Source: an uncultured Hungatella sp.
GTDB taxonomy: Bacteria; Bacillota; Clostridia; Lachnospirales; Lachnospiraceae
Assembly: GCA_910588505.1 (NCBI GenBank)
Contig: CAJUPQ010000040.1
Span: 1 to 29,212 of the forward strand
DNA length: 29,212 bases
Direction of reading: 5' to 3'
Shown here: in pieces, positions 15,785 through 23,887 of the stretch
How positions within the stretch are numbered: the stretch's first letter is position 1
Layout of the letters: each line of letters opens with the position of its first letter
Notes under the pieces: generated by a model
Database searches by the model: none
What the model saw: only the letters and a program-made list of their open reading frames with translations
What the model was told of the DNA's origin: nothing
Made by a program: the position numbers and the translations under genes

Positions 15785-16228
15785 CTACAGATACGCTTTC
15801 AGCCGCTCCACATTCTTCTCCTCAAACTCCTTAAGATGCTTCATCAGCTTCACCACATCCTTGTCTGCCAGAGACTCATACTCATGGATCCGCTTCTGGG
15901 CGTCAATGATCCCCATGTTGCTTCCCTGGATCAGCATCTGGGCCACATGGGACGGCGATGAGTCCACCATCAGTTTCATGTCGATCATCAGGTAGGTCAT
16001 CATCTTCTGCATGGCGTTGATCCCTTTCTCATCATAGCCCGCGTCATTTAACTTCCTTCCCGCCTCCTCATGGATCTGCTGATACTCCTCCTGCTGCACC
16101 CGCAGCCCCTCCTTAAACTTTCCCGCCTCCACCATAGGCAGGATCTCCCCCAGGGACTCCGCCCCCATCTGGGAATTCTGGTAAAATTTTATTCCTGTCC
16201 TAATTCTTCCGTGAGTGAATTGCGGCAC
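15785..16228 (-). CDS. Small helical protein of unknown function, start uncertain
   Basis: This protein has up to 147 residues, nearly all predicted helix, with no membrane segment or signal. It is rich in Glu, Lys and Met, with the segments FKEGLRVQQEEYQQIHEEAGRKL and MQKMMTYLMIDMKLMVDSSPSHVAQMLIQGSNMGIIDAQKRIHEYE. I do not recognise a named domain. The start is doubtful: GTG at 16226-16228 has no ribosome binding site, ATG at 16166-16168 (MGAESLGEIL) also lacks one, and the AGGACAGGA at codons 10-12 is followed only by ATA/TTT codons. A 5' truncation or a rare start codon is possible. The GH4 terminator lies just upstream, so it would need its own promoter in about 40 bp. Confidence 0.6.
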   Translation of the reverse strand: MPQFTHGRIRTGIKFYQNSQMGAESLGEILPMVEAGKFKEGLRVQQEEYQQIHEEAGRKLNDAGYDEKGINAMQKMMTYLMIDMKLMVDSSPSHVAQMLIQGSNMGIIDAQKRIHEYESLADKDVVKLMKHLKEFEEKNVERLKAYL

Positions 16229-16268
16229 GGTTTAGCTGGCAGATTCCATTGATAACAGTGGGCCTTTC

Positions 16269-16318
16269 GGAGAAAAAAACTGCCTGCCCGGCAAACAGGC
16301 AAGCAGTTCTCCTTTTCA
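16269..16318 (-). terminator. Intrinsic terminator after the GH4 gene
   Basis: On the minus strand ACTGC-TTGCCTG pairs with CAGGCAGT around TTTGCCGGG, followed by seven T (complement of A-run 16273-16279). An outer GGAGAA/TTCTCC pair (16269-16274 with 16307-16312) can extend the stem. It is 13 nt past the gene's stop codon. Confidence 0.8.
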
Positions 16319-16330
16319 TTCCTTAAATCT

Positions 16331-17734
16331 TTACAGCCCTTTCTCCGTCAGCTCTCTGGCCACGTCATCCTTCACCGTAACGCCTTCCTTCTCCAGCTGC
16401 GCGATCTTCTCGGCAAACTGGGGCAGATACTTCTTGTGGGCGATCAACAGCTCATCCAGCACCCTCTTGGCCGTCTCGCCGGAGGGAACCTGAGGATTCA
16501 GGGTAAAGGCCTGCAACGCCATGCCGTAATCACCGGTCACCGCGGCCTCGCACACGCACAGCTCCATGTTCTTCATCACCTGCAGCCAGCCTCTCTCAGC
16601 CGGGCGCAAGGACCCGAACGCAATGGGAAGAGCCCCGCAGGCGCCGACATGGGCGGAAACCTCCACCACACAGTCAGCCGGAAGATCCGGAACCGCTCCG
16701 TTGTTCTTGGTGGAAACCACAATATGGGTATTCTTGTTGGCATAGATCGACGCGATGGTCTCGCAGGCGGCATCCGAATAGTGGGCTCCGCCTCTCTTGG
16801 CCAGCTGCTCTGGCTTCTCGTTCAGCTCCGGATTCTTGTAAAGCTCAAACAGCTCAGCCTCTGTCTGCTTGACCTGCTCGGCCCTTGTACCCTTTTCAGG
16901 GTCATTGTACTCCTCCAGCGCGTGGTTTAACATCTCCTCCTGCCTGTAATAATACCTGTGGTACGCACAGGGGATCATGCCCATCTGATCCAGCTGCTCC
17001 TTAAAGAACTTCACGTCAAACACATTGGCCGGCGTTCCCGCGTCCGCCTCAGGGTCATACAGCTTGTCAATGATCTGGAGAGTTATGTCCTTCCCGTTCA
17101 GATCAAAGACTTTGTGCCAGTGGAAATGGTTTAGGCCAGCGAACTTGTAGATCAGCTCCTCCGGCTCCTTGCCGATCAGCTTGGGTTCCCTTAACATAGC
17201 CCCCACAGGAACATTGCACAGGCCGATGACCTTATCCCACTTGCCGTAGCGGATAACCGCCTCTGTCACCATGCCGCTTGGGTTGGTAAAGTTCACCAGC
17301 CATGCGTCGGGACACAGCTCCTTCATATCCTCGACAATGCCAAGGACCACAGGGATGGTGCGGAACGCCTTGAACATGCCTCCCGCCCCGTTGGTCTCCT
17401 GTCCCAGCATCCCGTAGGACAGAGGGATCCGCTCATCCTTGATCCTGGCGTTCAAAAGGCCTACCCGGAACTGAGTGGTAACGAAATCGGCGTCCGGCAG
17501 CGCCTCTCTCCTGTCAAGAGTCAGATAGACCTTCACATCATAGGGGGAAGCGTCCCACATGCGCTGAGCCATCTTGCCCACGATCTCCAGCTTCTCCTTC
17601 CCCTCCTCGATGTCAACCAGCCAGATCTCCCTGATGGGAAGCTCCTCATACCGCTTAATAAAGCCCTCCATTAACTCCGGAGTGTAACTGCTGCCGCCGC
17701 CGATGGTCACGATCTTTACAGGTTTCTTATCCAT
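16331..17734 (-). CDS. GH4 6-phospho-beta-glucosidase
   Basis: This NAD+- and Mn2+-dependent glycoside hydrolase family 4 enzyme cleaves phosphorylated beta-glucosides such as cellobiose-6-phosphate after PTS import. The NAD-binding loop is IGGGSSYTPE (residues 11-20). Cys173 in GLCNVPVG and His203 in LNHFHWHK are the metal ligands. CN(V/I)P is typical of beta-phosphoglucosidases, whereas alpha-type members have CHSV-like motifs. QETNGAGG and NFTNPSGM are also family signatures. I chose the ATG at 17732-17734 (MDKKPVKIV) because AAGGAGG lies 6 nt upstream; an earlier in-frame start at 17755 has no such site. The length is 467 residues. No EII permease is nearby. The promoter and a candidate RpiR operator are at 17773-17840. 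Confidence 0.93.
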   Translation of the reverse strand: MDKKPVKIVTIGGGSSYTPELMEGFIKRYEELPIREIWLVDIEEGKEKLEIVGKMAQRMWDASPYDVKVYLTLDRREALPDADFVTTQFRVGLLNARIKDERIPLSYGMLGQETNGAGGMFKAFRTIPVVLGIVEDMKELCPDAWLVNFTNPSGMVTEAVIRYGKWDKVIGLCNVPVGAMLREPKLIGKEPEELIYKFAGLNHFHWHKVFDLNGKDITLQIIDKLYDPEADAGTPANVFDVKFFKEQLDQMGMIPCAYHRYYYRQEEMLNHALEEYNDPEKGTRAEQVKQTEAELFELYKNPELNEKPEQLAKRGGAHYSDAACETIASIYANKNTHIVVSTKNNGAVPDLPADCVVEVSAHVGACGALPIAFGSLRPAERGWLQVMKNMELCVCEAAVTGDYGMALQAFTLNPQVPSGETAKRVLDELLIAHKKYLPQFAEKIAQLEKEGVTVKDDVARELTEKGL

Positions 17735-17772
17735 GATTATCCTCCTTATTTTCACAGCCGGCGCCGTCTGCG

Positions 17773-17820
17773 CATGAAAAATACTGCGGCCGCCTGACCT
17801 TTGATGACTTTATTTTCATG
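17773..17820. promoter_or_regulatory. Inverted CATGAAAA half-sites, candidate RpiR/MurR operator
   Basis: CATGAAAAATA (17773-17783) and TATTTTCATG (17811-17820) form an inverted repeat, perfect over 8 bp plus TA, with one extra A. RpiR/MurR regulators often bind TGAAA-type inverted repeats. The right arm overlaps the proposed -10 box of the GH4 promoter, a natural place for a repressor. Confidence 0.45.
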
Positions 17821-17840
17821 TATTTTTACCCGTTTGTCAA
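17812..17840 (-). promoter_or_regulatory. Promoter of the GH4 gene
   Basis: On the minus strand there is a perfect -35 TTGACA (17835-17840), a 17-bp spacer and a weak -10 GAAAAT (17812-17817). This leaves a leader of about 70 nt before the GH4 ATG. The weak -10 next to a perfect -35 is consistent with regulated expression. Confidence 0.55.
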
Positions 17841-17920
17841 TCATTTCGTCCCCATCTGGTACAATGTTTTCTTTTTTTGTTCCTTTACGTCCGGCCAGCT
17901 GGAACACCGTTCCATAAGGC

Positions 17921-18796
17921 TTATCCCTTCAGAATCGGGTTGTCCGAATGTCTGTTTTCATACTCCTTGCTCACCTTCACTTTCTCCCGGTAGTGCTTCT
18001 CATAATCCCGGTTAAAATAACCTGCGTAAAGCACGTCCAGAAGATACATGACAGATACATTAAACCCAAAGCTTCCAAGGTTGTTAATAAGCTTCTCCCT
18101 GGTAGACACATACAGACACACATCACTTAACTCTGACAGAGAATTATTTCCATAGGAGGTGATGGCCATGGTACAAAGTCCCCGTTCCCTGGCTTTTTTA
18201 CCAATTTTTAATCCGGTACGGCTCTCCCCCGTATAGGAGATTATGATAAACGCCGCGTTTTCCTGGCAGTAGCAGACCTGATAATATCCGTCCCCCACAT
18301 GAGTACACATATGGACCATCTTCCCCACCCTGGCCATCTTTTCCTGAAAGATCTCCGCAAGCCCCATCTGAGGCCCTAGAGTGCAGACATAAATCTCCCC
18401 CGCCCTATCGATCACATCAACAGCCCTTTTTAAGGTCTCCGGTTCCAAAAGGGATCTGCAGTCCCGCAAGATCTCCTCATAGAGGATCTCGATCTTATTG
18501 GCCACAGCCATCTCCTTGTCCTTCTTGTCAAAAGGGAAATTGGGATCCAGGGACTTAAAGTGGGAGGAGAGATACTCCACCTCTTTTAAGTAATCCTCCC
18601 TCAGATCATTAAACCCCTCGTACCCCACCTTCTGGCAGAACCGGATGATGGTGGAGGGAGCCACGTACAGCTCCCTGGCCATCTTACGCACGCTGACATC
18701 CCGCAGCTTCTCCTCCATATCCAGGATATAATCCGCGATGCGGCTGTCAATGTCCGAAAAATACTCCCTGTTTTGCAGTTTCTCTTTAACAAGCAT
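17921..18796 (-). CDS. MurR/RpiR-family transcriptional regulator
   Basis: This 291-residue regulator has an N-terminal helix-turn-helix (residues 15-75; RDVSVRKMARELYVAPSTIIRFCQKVGYEGFNDLREDYLKE, where the SxxTIxRFCxKxGxxGF pattern is diagnostic for RpiR HTH). A C-terminal SIS sugar-phosphate-binding domain follows (about 120-255; GEIYVCTLGPQMGLAEIFQEKM, FIIISYTGESRTGLKIGKKARERG). Such proteins sense phosphosugars and control their catabolism. It lies just upstream of the GH4 gene on the same strand, with the candidate operator between them, so it probably regulates that gene. Its ATG is 11 nt after the purL stop with a weak AGGGAACGG site, so it may be transcribed by read-through from purL. 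Confidence 0.93.
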   Translation of the reverse strand: MLVKEKLQNREYFSDIDSRIADYILDMEEKLRDVSVRKMARELYVAPSTIIRFCQKVGYEGFNDLREDYLKEVEYLSSHFKSLDPNFPFDKKDKEMAVANKIEILYEEILRDCRSLLEPETLKRAVDVIDRAGEIYVCTLGPQMGLAEIFQEKMARVGKMVHMCTHVGDGYYQVCYCQENAAFIIISYTGESRTGLKIGKKARERGLCTMAITSYGNNSLSELSDVCLYVSTREKLINNLGSFGFNVSVMYLLDVLYAGYFNRDYEKHYREKVKVSKEYENRHSDNPILKG

Positions 18797-18807
18797 TGAT
18801 CCGTTCC

Positions 18808-21800
18808 CTACTTAAAATACTCCACGCCTGACTCAAACAGCCTTAAATCCTGCTCCCCGTAGATATTCATGGCAACCGCCTCCCCCCGCCGTTCCGAGTG
18901 AGCCATCTTGCCCAGGATCCGGCCGTCGGGGCTTATGATGCCCTCAATAGCCATGTAGGACCCGTTGGGATTCCAGAACTCGTCCATAGTAGGCCTGCCA
19001 AATTCATCCACATACTGGGTACACACCTGCCCGTTGTCAAACAGCTTTTTCAGCCACTGGTCATTGGCCACAAACCGTCCCTCCCCGTGGGAAGTCGGGT
19101 TCACATATACCTTTCCAAGCTCCGCCCCCATAAGCCACGGGGACTTGTTGGTCATAACCTTGGTGTAAACCATCTTGGACACATGGCGTCCGATGGTATT
19201 CATGGTCAGAGTCGGAGAATCCGAATGCTGGGGCTCAATGCTGCCCTCCGTAATAAGCCCCAGCTTCATCAGGGCCTGGAACCCGTTGCAGATGCCTAAC
19301 ATCAGCCCGTCCCGCTCATAAAGAAGCTTCTCGATCGCCTCCTTGATCACCTGATTCCGAAATACCGTGGCAAAGAACTTGGCAGACCCCTCCGGCTCGT
19401 CCCCGGCGGAAAACCCTCCCGGGAACATGACGATCTGTGCCTTAGCGATCTCCCTCCTAAAGGCTTCCACAGACTCCCGGATATCGCCGGCGCTTAAATT
19501 CTTAAACACCAGATCCGAAACCGTGGCCCCGGCCCGCCGAAACGCCCTGGCGCTGTCATACTCACAGTTAGTCCCCGGAAATACGGGGATAAACACGTGA
19601 GGTTTCGCCGTCTTGTGCCTGCAGACGTAAATCTGCTCCCCGTTCTCCTTCACATCATAGAGCCCGTCAGGAACCTCTGCGGAGGCAGCTCCTGACCGGG
19701 TGGGGAACACGCCCTCCAGAGTATCGGTCCAGCTTTTTAAGGCCTCGTCCATAGCAATACTTGTGCTGCCAAATTCCAGTGTACCCTTGTCCGTAACCTC
19801 TCCGATCAAAGTATAGGTTATAGCCAGATTCCCCATCTGTCCGTCGGGAACTTCGCACACAATACTGCCAAACTCTGCTCCAAAGAAATCCCTTGGGTCA
19901 ACATTATGCTCAATCTTCACACCCAGTTTGTTGCCAAATGCCATCTTGCTGACCGCCTCCGCCATGCCGTGCCTCTCCACAGCGTAAGCAGATATAATCC
20001 GGCCTGCCTTAATATCCTCCAGGAGCTTTCCGTACCCTTCCATCAGCTGGTCATATCTTGGCAGGTCAAACTCATCCCGAAGAGCCCGAAATACCACAAT
20101 CTTGCTGCCAACCCTCTTAAACTCCGGCGTGATCACATGGCGAAAGCTTGCCACATCCACGGCAAAGGACACCAGGGTGGGAGGCACGTCAATGTCATTA
20201 AACGTTCCGGACATACTGTCTTTGCCCCCGATGGAGGGCAGACCAAATCCAAGTTGAGCCTCATAAGCCCCGCAAAGAGCGGCAAACGGCTGGCTCCACC
20301 TGGACGGCTCTTTGGTCATCCTCCTGAAGTACTCCTGGAACGTAAACCGGATCTTCCTAAAATCGCCGCCGGAAGCCACGATCTTGGCCACCGAAGAGAC
20401 CACCGCGTACACGGCCCCGTGGTAAGGGCTCCAGCTGGACACATAGGGGTCAAATCCATAGCTCATCATGGTAACCGTGTCCGTCTTTCCCTGAAGCACC
20501 GGCAGTTTCGCCACCATGGTCTGGGTCTCCGTCAGCTGATAACGCCCGCCGTAAGGCATAAACACCGATCCCGCGCCGATGGACCCGTCAAACATCTCCA
20601 CAAGCCCCTTCTGGGAGCACACATTCAAGGATCCCAGCATCCCCAGCCACTTTCCCCTTACATCCGGAATATCCGCCCTGTCCGCGAAAGGATTGCCCTC
20701 TCTGTTTGGAACTTCCACCACAACGGCAGCCTCCTGGTGGGCTCCGTTGGTGTCCAGAAACGCCCGGCTGATATCCACGATGGTCTTACCCCGCCAGTTC
20801 ATCACCAGACGCGGTTTCTCTGTCACCACTGCCACTGCCACGGCCTCCAGATTCTCCTGGGCCGCATATCCCAGAAAAGCATCCACATCCTTCTCATCCA
20901 CAACAACCGCCATCCGCTCCTGGGACTCGGAGATGGCGATCTCCGTGCCGTCAAGGCCCGCGTACTTTTTCGGCACCTTGTCCAGGTCAATACAAAGCCC
21001 TGGGGCCAGCTCGCCGATAGCCACAGACACCCCGCCTGCGCCGAAATCATTGCACTTGCGGATCAGGCTGCTGACCTCGGGCCGCCGAAACAAGCGCTGG
21101 ATCTTTCTCTCCGTAGGCGCGTTCCCCTTCTGCACCTCCGCCCCGCAGGTCTCAATGGAGCTTTCCGTGTGGACCTTGGAGGAGCCGGTAGCGCCGCCGC
21201 AGCCGTCCCGGCCGGTGCGCCCGCCCAGAAGAATGATGATGTTCCCAGGGTCTGAAGTCTCCCGGATCACGGCCTTTCTGGGACTTGCACCCATAACCGC
21301 CCCGATCTCCATGCGCTTGGCTACATAGTCCGGGTGATAGATCTCTTTCACATACCCGGTGGCCAGTCCGATCTGATTCCCGTAAGAGCTGTACCCTGAG
21401 GCCGCGCCGGTGACTAACTTCCTCTGAGGCAGCTTTCCGTGAAGAGTCTCATCCAGAGACTTCCTTGGGTCCGCCGCACCCGTAACCCTCATGGCCTGGT
21501 ACACATAGGTCCGCCCGGAAAGCGGGTCCCTGATCGCCCCTCCCAGACAGGTAGCCGCGCCGCCGAACGGCTCGATCTCCGTCGGATGGTTGTGGGTTTC
21601 ATTTTTAAAATTCACCAGCCACTCTTCCGGGGCGCCGTCAATCTCCACAGGCACCACGATGCTGCAGGCGTTGATCTCGTCCGACACCTCCAGATCTTCC
21701 AGCTTCCCCTCCCTGCGAAGCTTTTTCATAGCCAGAAGAGCCAGATCCATAAGGCAGACAAATTTGTCCTTTCTCTCCCCGTAAAGCTCCTGCCGGTCAG

Positions 21801-22572
21801 ACAAATATCTCTCATAGGAAGCCTGGATGGGAGCCCGGTAATCCCCGTCAGTAAAGTTCACATCCTTAAGCTCGGTCTGGAACGTGGTGTGGCGGCAGTG
21901 ATCAGACCAGTAAGTGTCCAGAACCCGGATCTCCGTCATGGTAGGATCCCTGTGCTCCTCCCCCGCAAAATACTTCTGGATATGCAAAAAATCCTGAAAC
22001 GTCATGGCAAGGTTCAGAGATTCGTACAGCCCTCTCAAATCCTCCTCCCCCAGCCCGCCGAAACCGTCAAAAATCTTCACATCCTCCGGCGTCTCAAAAA
22101 CGGTCACCAGAGTATCCGGCTTTTCACTATCCGCCTCCCTGGAATCCACCGGGTTAATACAGAACCCCTTTATAGACCGTATCTGCTCCCGTGTCAGCGC
22201 TCCGGAGATCACGTAAGTAGTAGCCGTCTTGATCACCGGCTCCTCGTCCTCATTTAAAAGTTTCACACACTGTTTAGCAGAATCCGCCCTCTGGTCAAAC
22301 TGCCCAGGCAGATACTCCACAGAAAATACCAGGTCCGTCTCCTCCCTTGGAAAGTCCTCCTCATAGAGAAAATCCACAGGCGGCTCCGAAAAAATAGTCC
22401 CCAGGGCCTTATCATACGTATCCCCGGACAAGTTCTCAATATCATAACGGATCAACACACGGACTCCGGTTACGGTCTCTATCCCCAGATAGCTTCCCAT
22501 CTCCCCCGCCAATTCACGGGCCTTCACGGCAAAATCCGGTTTTTTCTCAACGAAAATTCTCTTAACACTCAT
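18808..22572 (-). CDS. purL: Phosphoribosylformylglycinamidine synthase, single-chain
   Basis: FGAM synthase catalyses step four of purine synthesis (FGAR + glutamine + ATP to FGAM). This is the large one-chain form of about 1,254 residues, with a PurS-like N-terminus, two AIR-synthase-type halves and a C-terminal class-I glutamine amidotransferase. Landmarks are LDTYWSDHCRHTTF, NFKNETHNHPTEIEPFGGAATCLGGAIRD, GGRTGRDGCGGATGSSK, PSIGGKDSMSGTF, the amidotransferase nucleophile in LGICNGFQALMKLG, and the catalytic SHGEGRF. The motif set suits the clade found in Clostridia. I chose the ATG at 22570-22572 (MSVKRIFVEKK) with GGAAGGAGA upstream; an earlier frame start at 22620 lies in a GC hairpin (22609-22632) with no ribosome binding site. 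No other pur gene is in the window. Confidence 0.95.
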   Translation of the reverse strand: MSVKRIFVEKKPDFAVKARELAGEMGSYLGIETVTGVRVLIRYDIENLSGDTYDKALGTIFSEPPVDFLYEEDFPREETDLVFSVEYLPGQFDQRADSAKQCVKLLNEDEEPVIKTATTYVISGALTREQIRSIKGFCINPVDSREADSEKPDTLVTVFETPEDVKIFDGFGGLGEEDLRGLYESLNLAMTFQDFLHIQKYFAGEEHRDPTMTEIRVLDTYWSDHCRHTTFQTELKDVNFTDGDYRAPIQASYERYLSDRQELYGERKDKFVCLMDLALLAMKKLRREGKLEDLEVSDEINACSIVVPVEIDGAPEEWLVNFKNETHNHPTEIEPFGGAATCLGGAIRDPLSGRTYVYQAMRVTGAADPRKSLDETLHGKLPQRKLVTGAASGYSSYGNQIGLATGYVKEIYHPDYVAKRMEIGAVMGASPRKAVIRETSDPGNIIILLGGRTGRDGCGGATGSSKVHTESSIETCGAEVQKGNAPTERKIQRLFRRPEVSSLIRKCNDFGAGGVSVAIGELAPGLCIDLDKVPKKYAGLDGTEIAISESQERMAVVVDEKDVDAFLGYAAQENLEAVAVAVVTEKPRLVMNWRGKTIVDISRAFLDTNGAHQEAAVVVEVPNREGNPFADRADIPDVRGKWLGMLGSLNVCSQKGLVEMFDGSIGAGSVFMPYGGRYQLTETQTMVAKLPVLQGKTDTVTMMSYGFDPYVSSWSPYHGAVYAVVSSVAKIVASGGDFRKIRFTFQEYFRRMTKEPSRWSQPFAALCGAYEAQLGFGLPSIGGKDSMSGTFNDIDVPPTLVSFAVDVASFRHVITPEFKRVGSKIVVFRALRDEFDLPRYDQLMEGYGKLLEDIKAGRIISAYAVERHGMAEAVSKMAFGNKLGVKIEHNVDPRDFFGAEFGSIVCEVPDGQMGNLAITYTLIGEVTDKGTLEFGSTSIAMDEALKSWTDTLEGVFPTRSGAASAEVPDGLYDVKENGEQIYVCRHKTAKPHVFIPVFPGTNCEYDSARAFRRAGATVSDLVFKNLSAGDIRESVEAFRREIAKAQIVMFPGGFSAGDEPEGSAKFFATVFRNQVIKEAIEKLLYERDGLMLGICNGFQALMKLGLITEGSIEPQHSDSPTLTMNTIGRHVSKMVYTKVMTNKSPWLMGAELGKVYVNPTSHGEGRFVANDQWLKKLFDNGQVCTQYVDEFGRPTMDEFWNPNGSYMAIEGIISPDGRILGKMAHSERRGEAVAMNIYGEQDLRLFESGVEYFK

Positions 22573-22939
22573 GTGGATGGTGTCTCCTTCCTCGCATGGT
22601 TTCTTTTGAGGCCCAGGCACATGGCCCGGCCTGATGATCAGTTACATAAAGGATATCATAAGATAAGGGATATGAAAAGAGGATTTACGAAGTGATCAAA
22701 TTAAAATTATACTCTGCCACAAAAAGAACTCAGGTATTCAATACCCAGATAAACCCCTCTTTCAGATCTTTGCTAAGTATATTCTGCCTATCAAGAATCT
22801 CCACAAGATCCAGGCTCTCAAAACACGCTCGCCAATCTTTAGATCTCCTGCAGCATTTCCCTGTCTGTATCTTACTGGCCTTGCAAATATTATGCAGAAT
22901 GATCTGCTGAAAGACGCCTCTCATATATATCCAACAAGA
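22573..22939. other. Intergenic region upstream of purL, no intact gene
   Basis: 367 bp hold the purL leader. A GC-rich hairpin (22609-22632, AGGCCCAGGC…GGCCCGGCCT) precedes the ribosome binding site, and a minus-strand -10-like TATAAT lies at 22706-22711 with no good -35. Between 22720 and 22939 the minus strand has short, frame-interrupted protein-like stretches (for example FESLDLVEILDRQNILSKDLKEGF at about 22747-22818) but no start with a ribosome binding site, so this may be decayed coding sequence. I could not identify a purine riboswitch. Confidence 0.5.
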
Positions 22940-23071
22940 TTATCCCATGGACACATACGTTGCATTCATCAGCAGTTCCGCAAACCGGTTTCTTGCCGTA
23001 TCTAATTCCTTTTGATCCATAAAACTCTGATCAAAATTTTTATAGTTTCTCACCTCAAATCGTTTTAACAT
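22940..23071 (-). CDS. 43-residue ORF resembling an AAA-ATPase N-terminus; relic or small protein
   Basis: MLKRFEVRNYKNFDQSFM begins like the first strand of OLD/AbiEii-type AAA ATPases (typically MLKRF.VKN[FY]KNF…), but no Walker A follows. After a lysine-glutamate helix (DQKELDTARNRFAELLMNATYVSMG) the frame stops. GGAGAAGGGG overlaps the end of the phosphatase gene and lies 5 nt before the ATG, and the gap after the phosphatase stop is only 2 nt, so it could be translated as a small downstream protein. The alternative is the 5' stub of a deleted phage-defence-type ATPase gene. The N-terminal resemblance is short and could be coincidence. Confidence 0.4.
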   Translation of the reverse strand: MLKRFEVRNYKNFDQSFMDQKELDTARNRFAELLMNATYVSMG

Positions 23072-23073
23072 AC

Positions 23074-23697
23074 TTACCCCTTCTCCATCCCCGCCAGATG
23101 CTCCCTGTCGTTTAACTGTGTCAGCGCAAACCGCTTCGTCTCCCGGTCATACTCAACTGTGGAAATGCTGGCGTTCCCCACGATGATATCATCCTCCTCA
23201 TCCCGCCCCGTGCCATCCAGCATGTACTCCAGGAGAAAGACCACCGTGGCCCCATGGGACACAACAGCCACATCTCCCTGAGCCTCATCAAGGATCTTCT
23301 CCACAGCCTGTCTGCACCGCTCATACACCTGGGTCTGAGTCTCCCCGCCGGGCGGCGCCACCTCCACAGGACTTAGATACCACTGCTCCAGCTCCTTTGG
23401 GTACTTCTGCTCAATTTCCTCCATGGTCAGGCCCTCCCAATCCCCGTAATTTACCTCCTGAAGCTGTGAAAGCCCCCGCACCGGCACACCCTGTCTCTTC
23501 CCAATAGCAGCCGCTGTCTCATAAGCCCTGGAAAGAGTGCTGGAAAACACCTGGGTCACAGGCCGCTTTTCCATCCCCTCAGCCAGACACGCCGCCTGTC
23601 TCCTTCCCGTATCGTTTAAGGGAATATCCGTACTCCCCTGAATCCGTCCCGCCACATTCCAGTCCGTCTGACCGTGACGAATCAAGTATAATCTCAT
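23074..23697 (-). CDS. Histidine phosphatase family protein (phosphoglycerate mutase-like)
   Basis: A 207-residue cytosolic phosphatase of the histidine phosphatase superfamily, branch 1. The catalytic motif is LIRHGQTDWN (His8 as nucleophile). The second active-site Arg/Glu segments are STLSRAYETA (about 53-62) and EVNYGDWEGLT (about 86-96), and the second His is in VVSHGATV (about 145-152). These fit GpmB/CobC-like broad phosphatases. The substrate is unknown: candidates include sugar phosphates or alpha-ribazole phosphate, with no cobalamin genes nearby. GGAGGAACAGGAGC precedes the ATG. Upstream lies the large palindrome 23723-23886, and further up the sigma-like gene, so it could belong to the same transcript. 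Confidence 0.92.
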   Translation of the reverse strand: MRLYLIRHGQTDWNVAGRIQGSTDIPLNDTGRRQAACLAEGMEKRPVTQVFSSTLSRAYETAAAIGKRQGVPVRGLSQLQEVNYGDWEGLTMEEIEQKYPKELEQWYLSPVEVAPPGGETQTQVYERCRQAVEKILDEAQGDVAVVSHGATVVFLLEYMLDGTGRDEEDDIIVGNASISTVEYDRETKRFALTQLNDREHLAGMEKG

Positions 23698-23722
23698 GCT
23701 CCTGTTCCTCCGTTAAGCTTCT

Positions 23723-23886
23723 AATGTACTCTCGGAGTCTCTTTGTGCCTGATTTTGTGAAATGATTTTTGTCAGATGCGCATAAATTTATGAGGCGTAC
23801 GTGGAACGTACGTTGATTAAATTTATGCGCATCTGGCGGAAAATCAGCCACAATAGCAGGTGCAAGAGAGATTCCGAGAGTACATT
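23723..23886. repeat. 164-bp nested palindromic element, copy B
   Basis: The ends are a perfect 14-bp inverted repeat, AATGTACTCTCGGA (23723-23736) with its complement at 23873-23886. An inner perfect 18-bp stem (23773-23790 with 23818-23835) encloses a third stem CGTACGT/ACGTACG (23796-23802 with 23806-23812). The segments between also pair imperfectly, so nearly the whole element folds back on itself. TTCTAAT flanks it directly (23719-23725 and 23886-23892), a possible target-site duplication that partly overlaps the arms. No ORF of substance is inside. It resembles copy A at 521-565 in its terminal 21 nt. A MITE-like or REP-like element is likely. Confidence 0.7.
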
Positions 23887-23887
23887 T

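Noticed and set aside
19906..21255. 449-codon open frame on plus, opposite purL
   Set aside because: It is antisense to conserved purL codons, has a His/Arg/Pro-rich composition without domains, and lacks a ribosome binding site: a GC-bias shadow.
22573..22720. Purine riboswitch in the purL leader
   Set aside because: I looked for the guanine-riboswitch core pattern and found only a short GC hairpin; there is no three-way junction arrangement.
22692..22910. 72-codon plus-strand frame upstream of purL
   Set aside because: No ribosome binding site; the composition is unremarkable and it overlaps the purL promoter region. Not supported as a gene.
23579..23851. 90-codon minus-strand frame running through palindrome B into the phosphatase gene
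   Set aside because: It is out of frame with the phosphatase and most of it is palindrome sequence.
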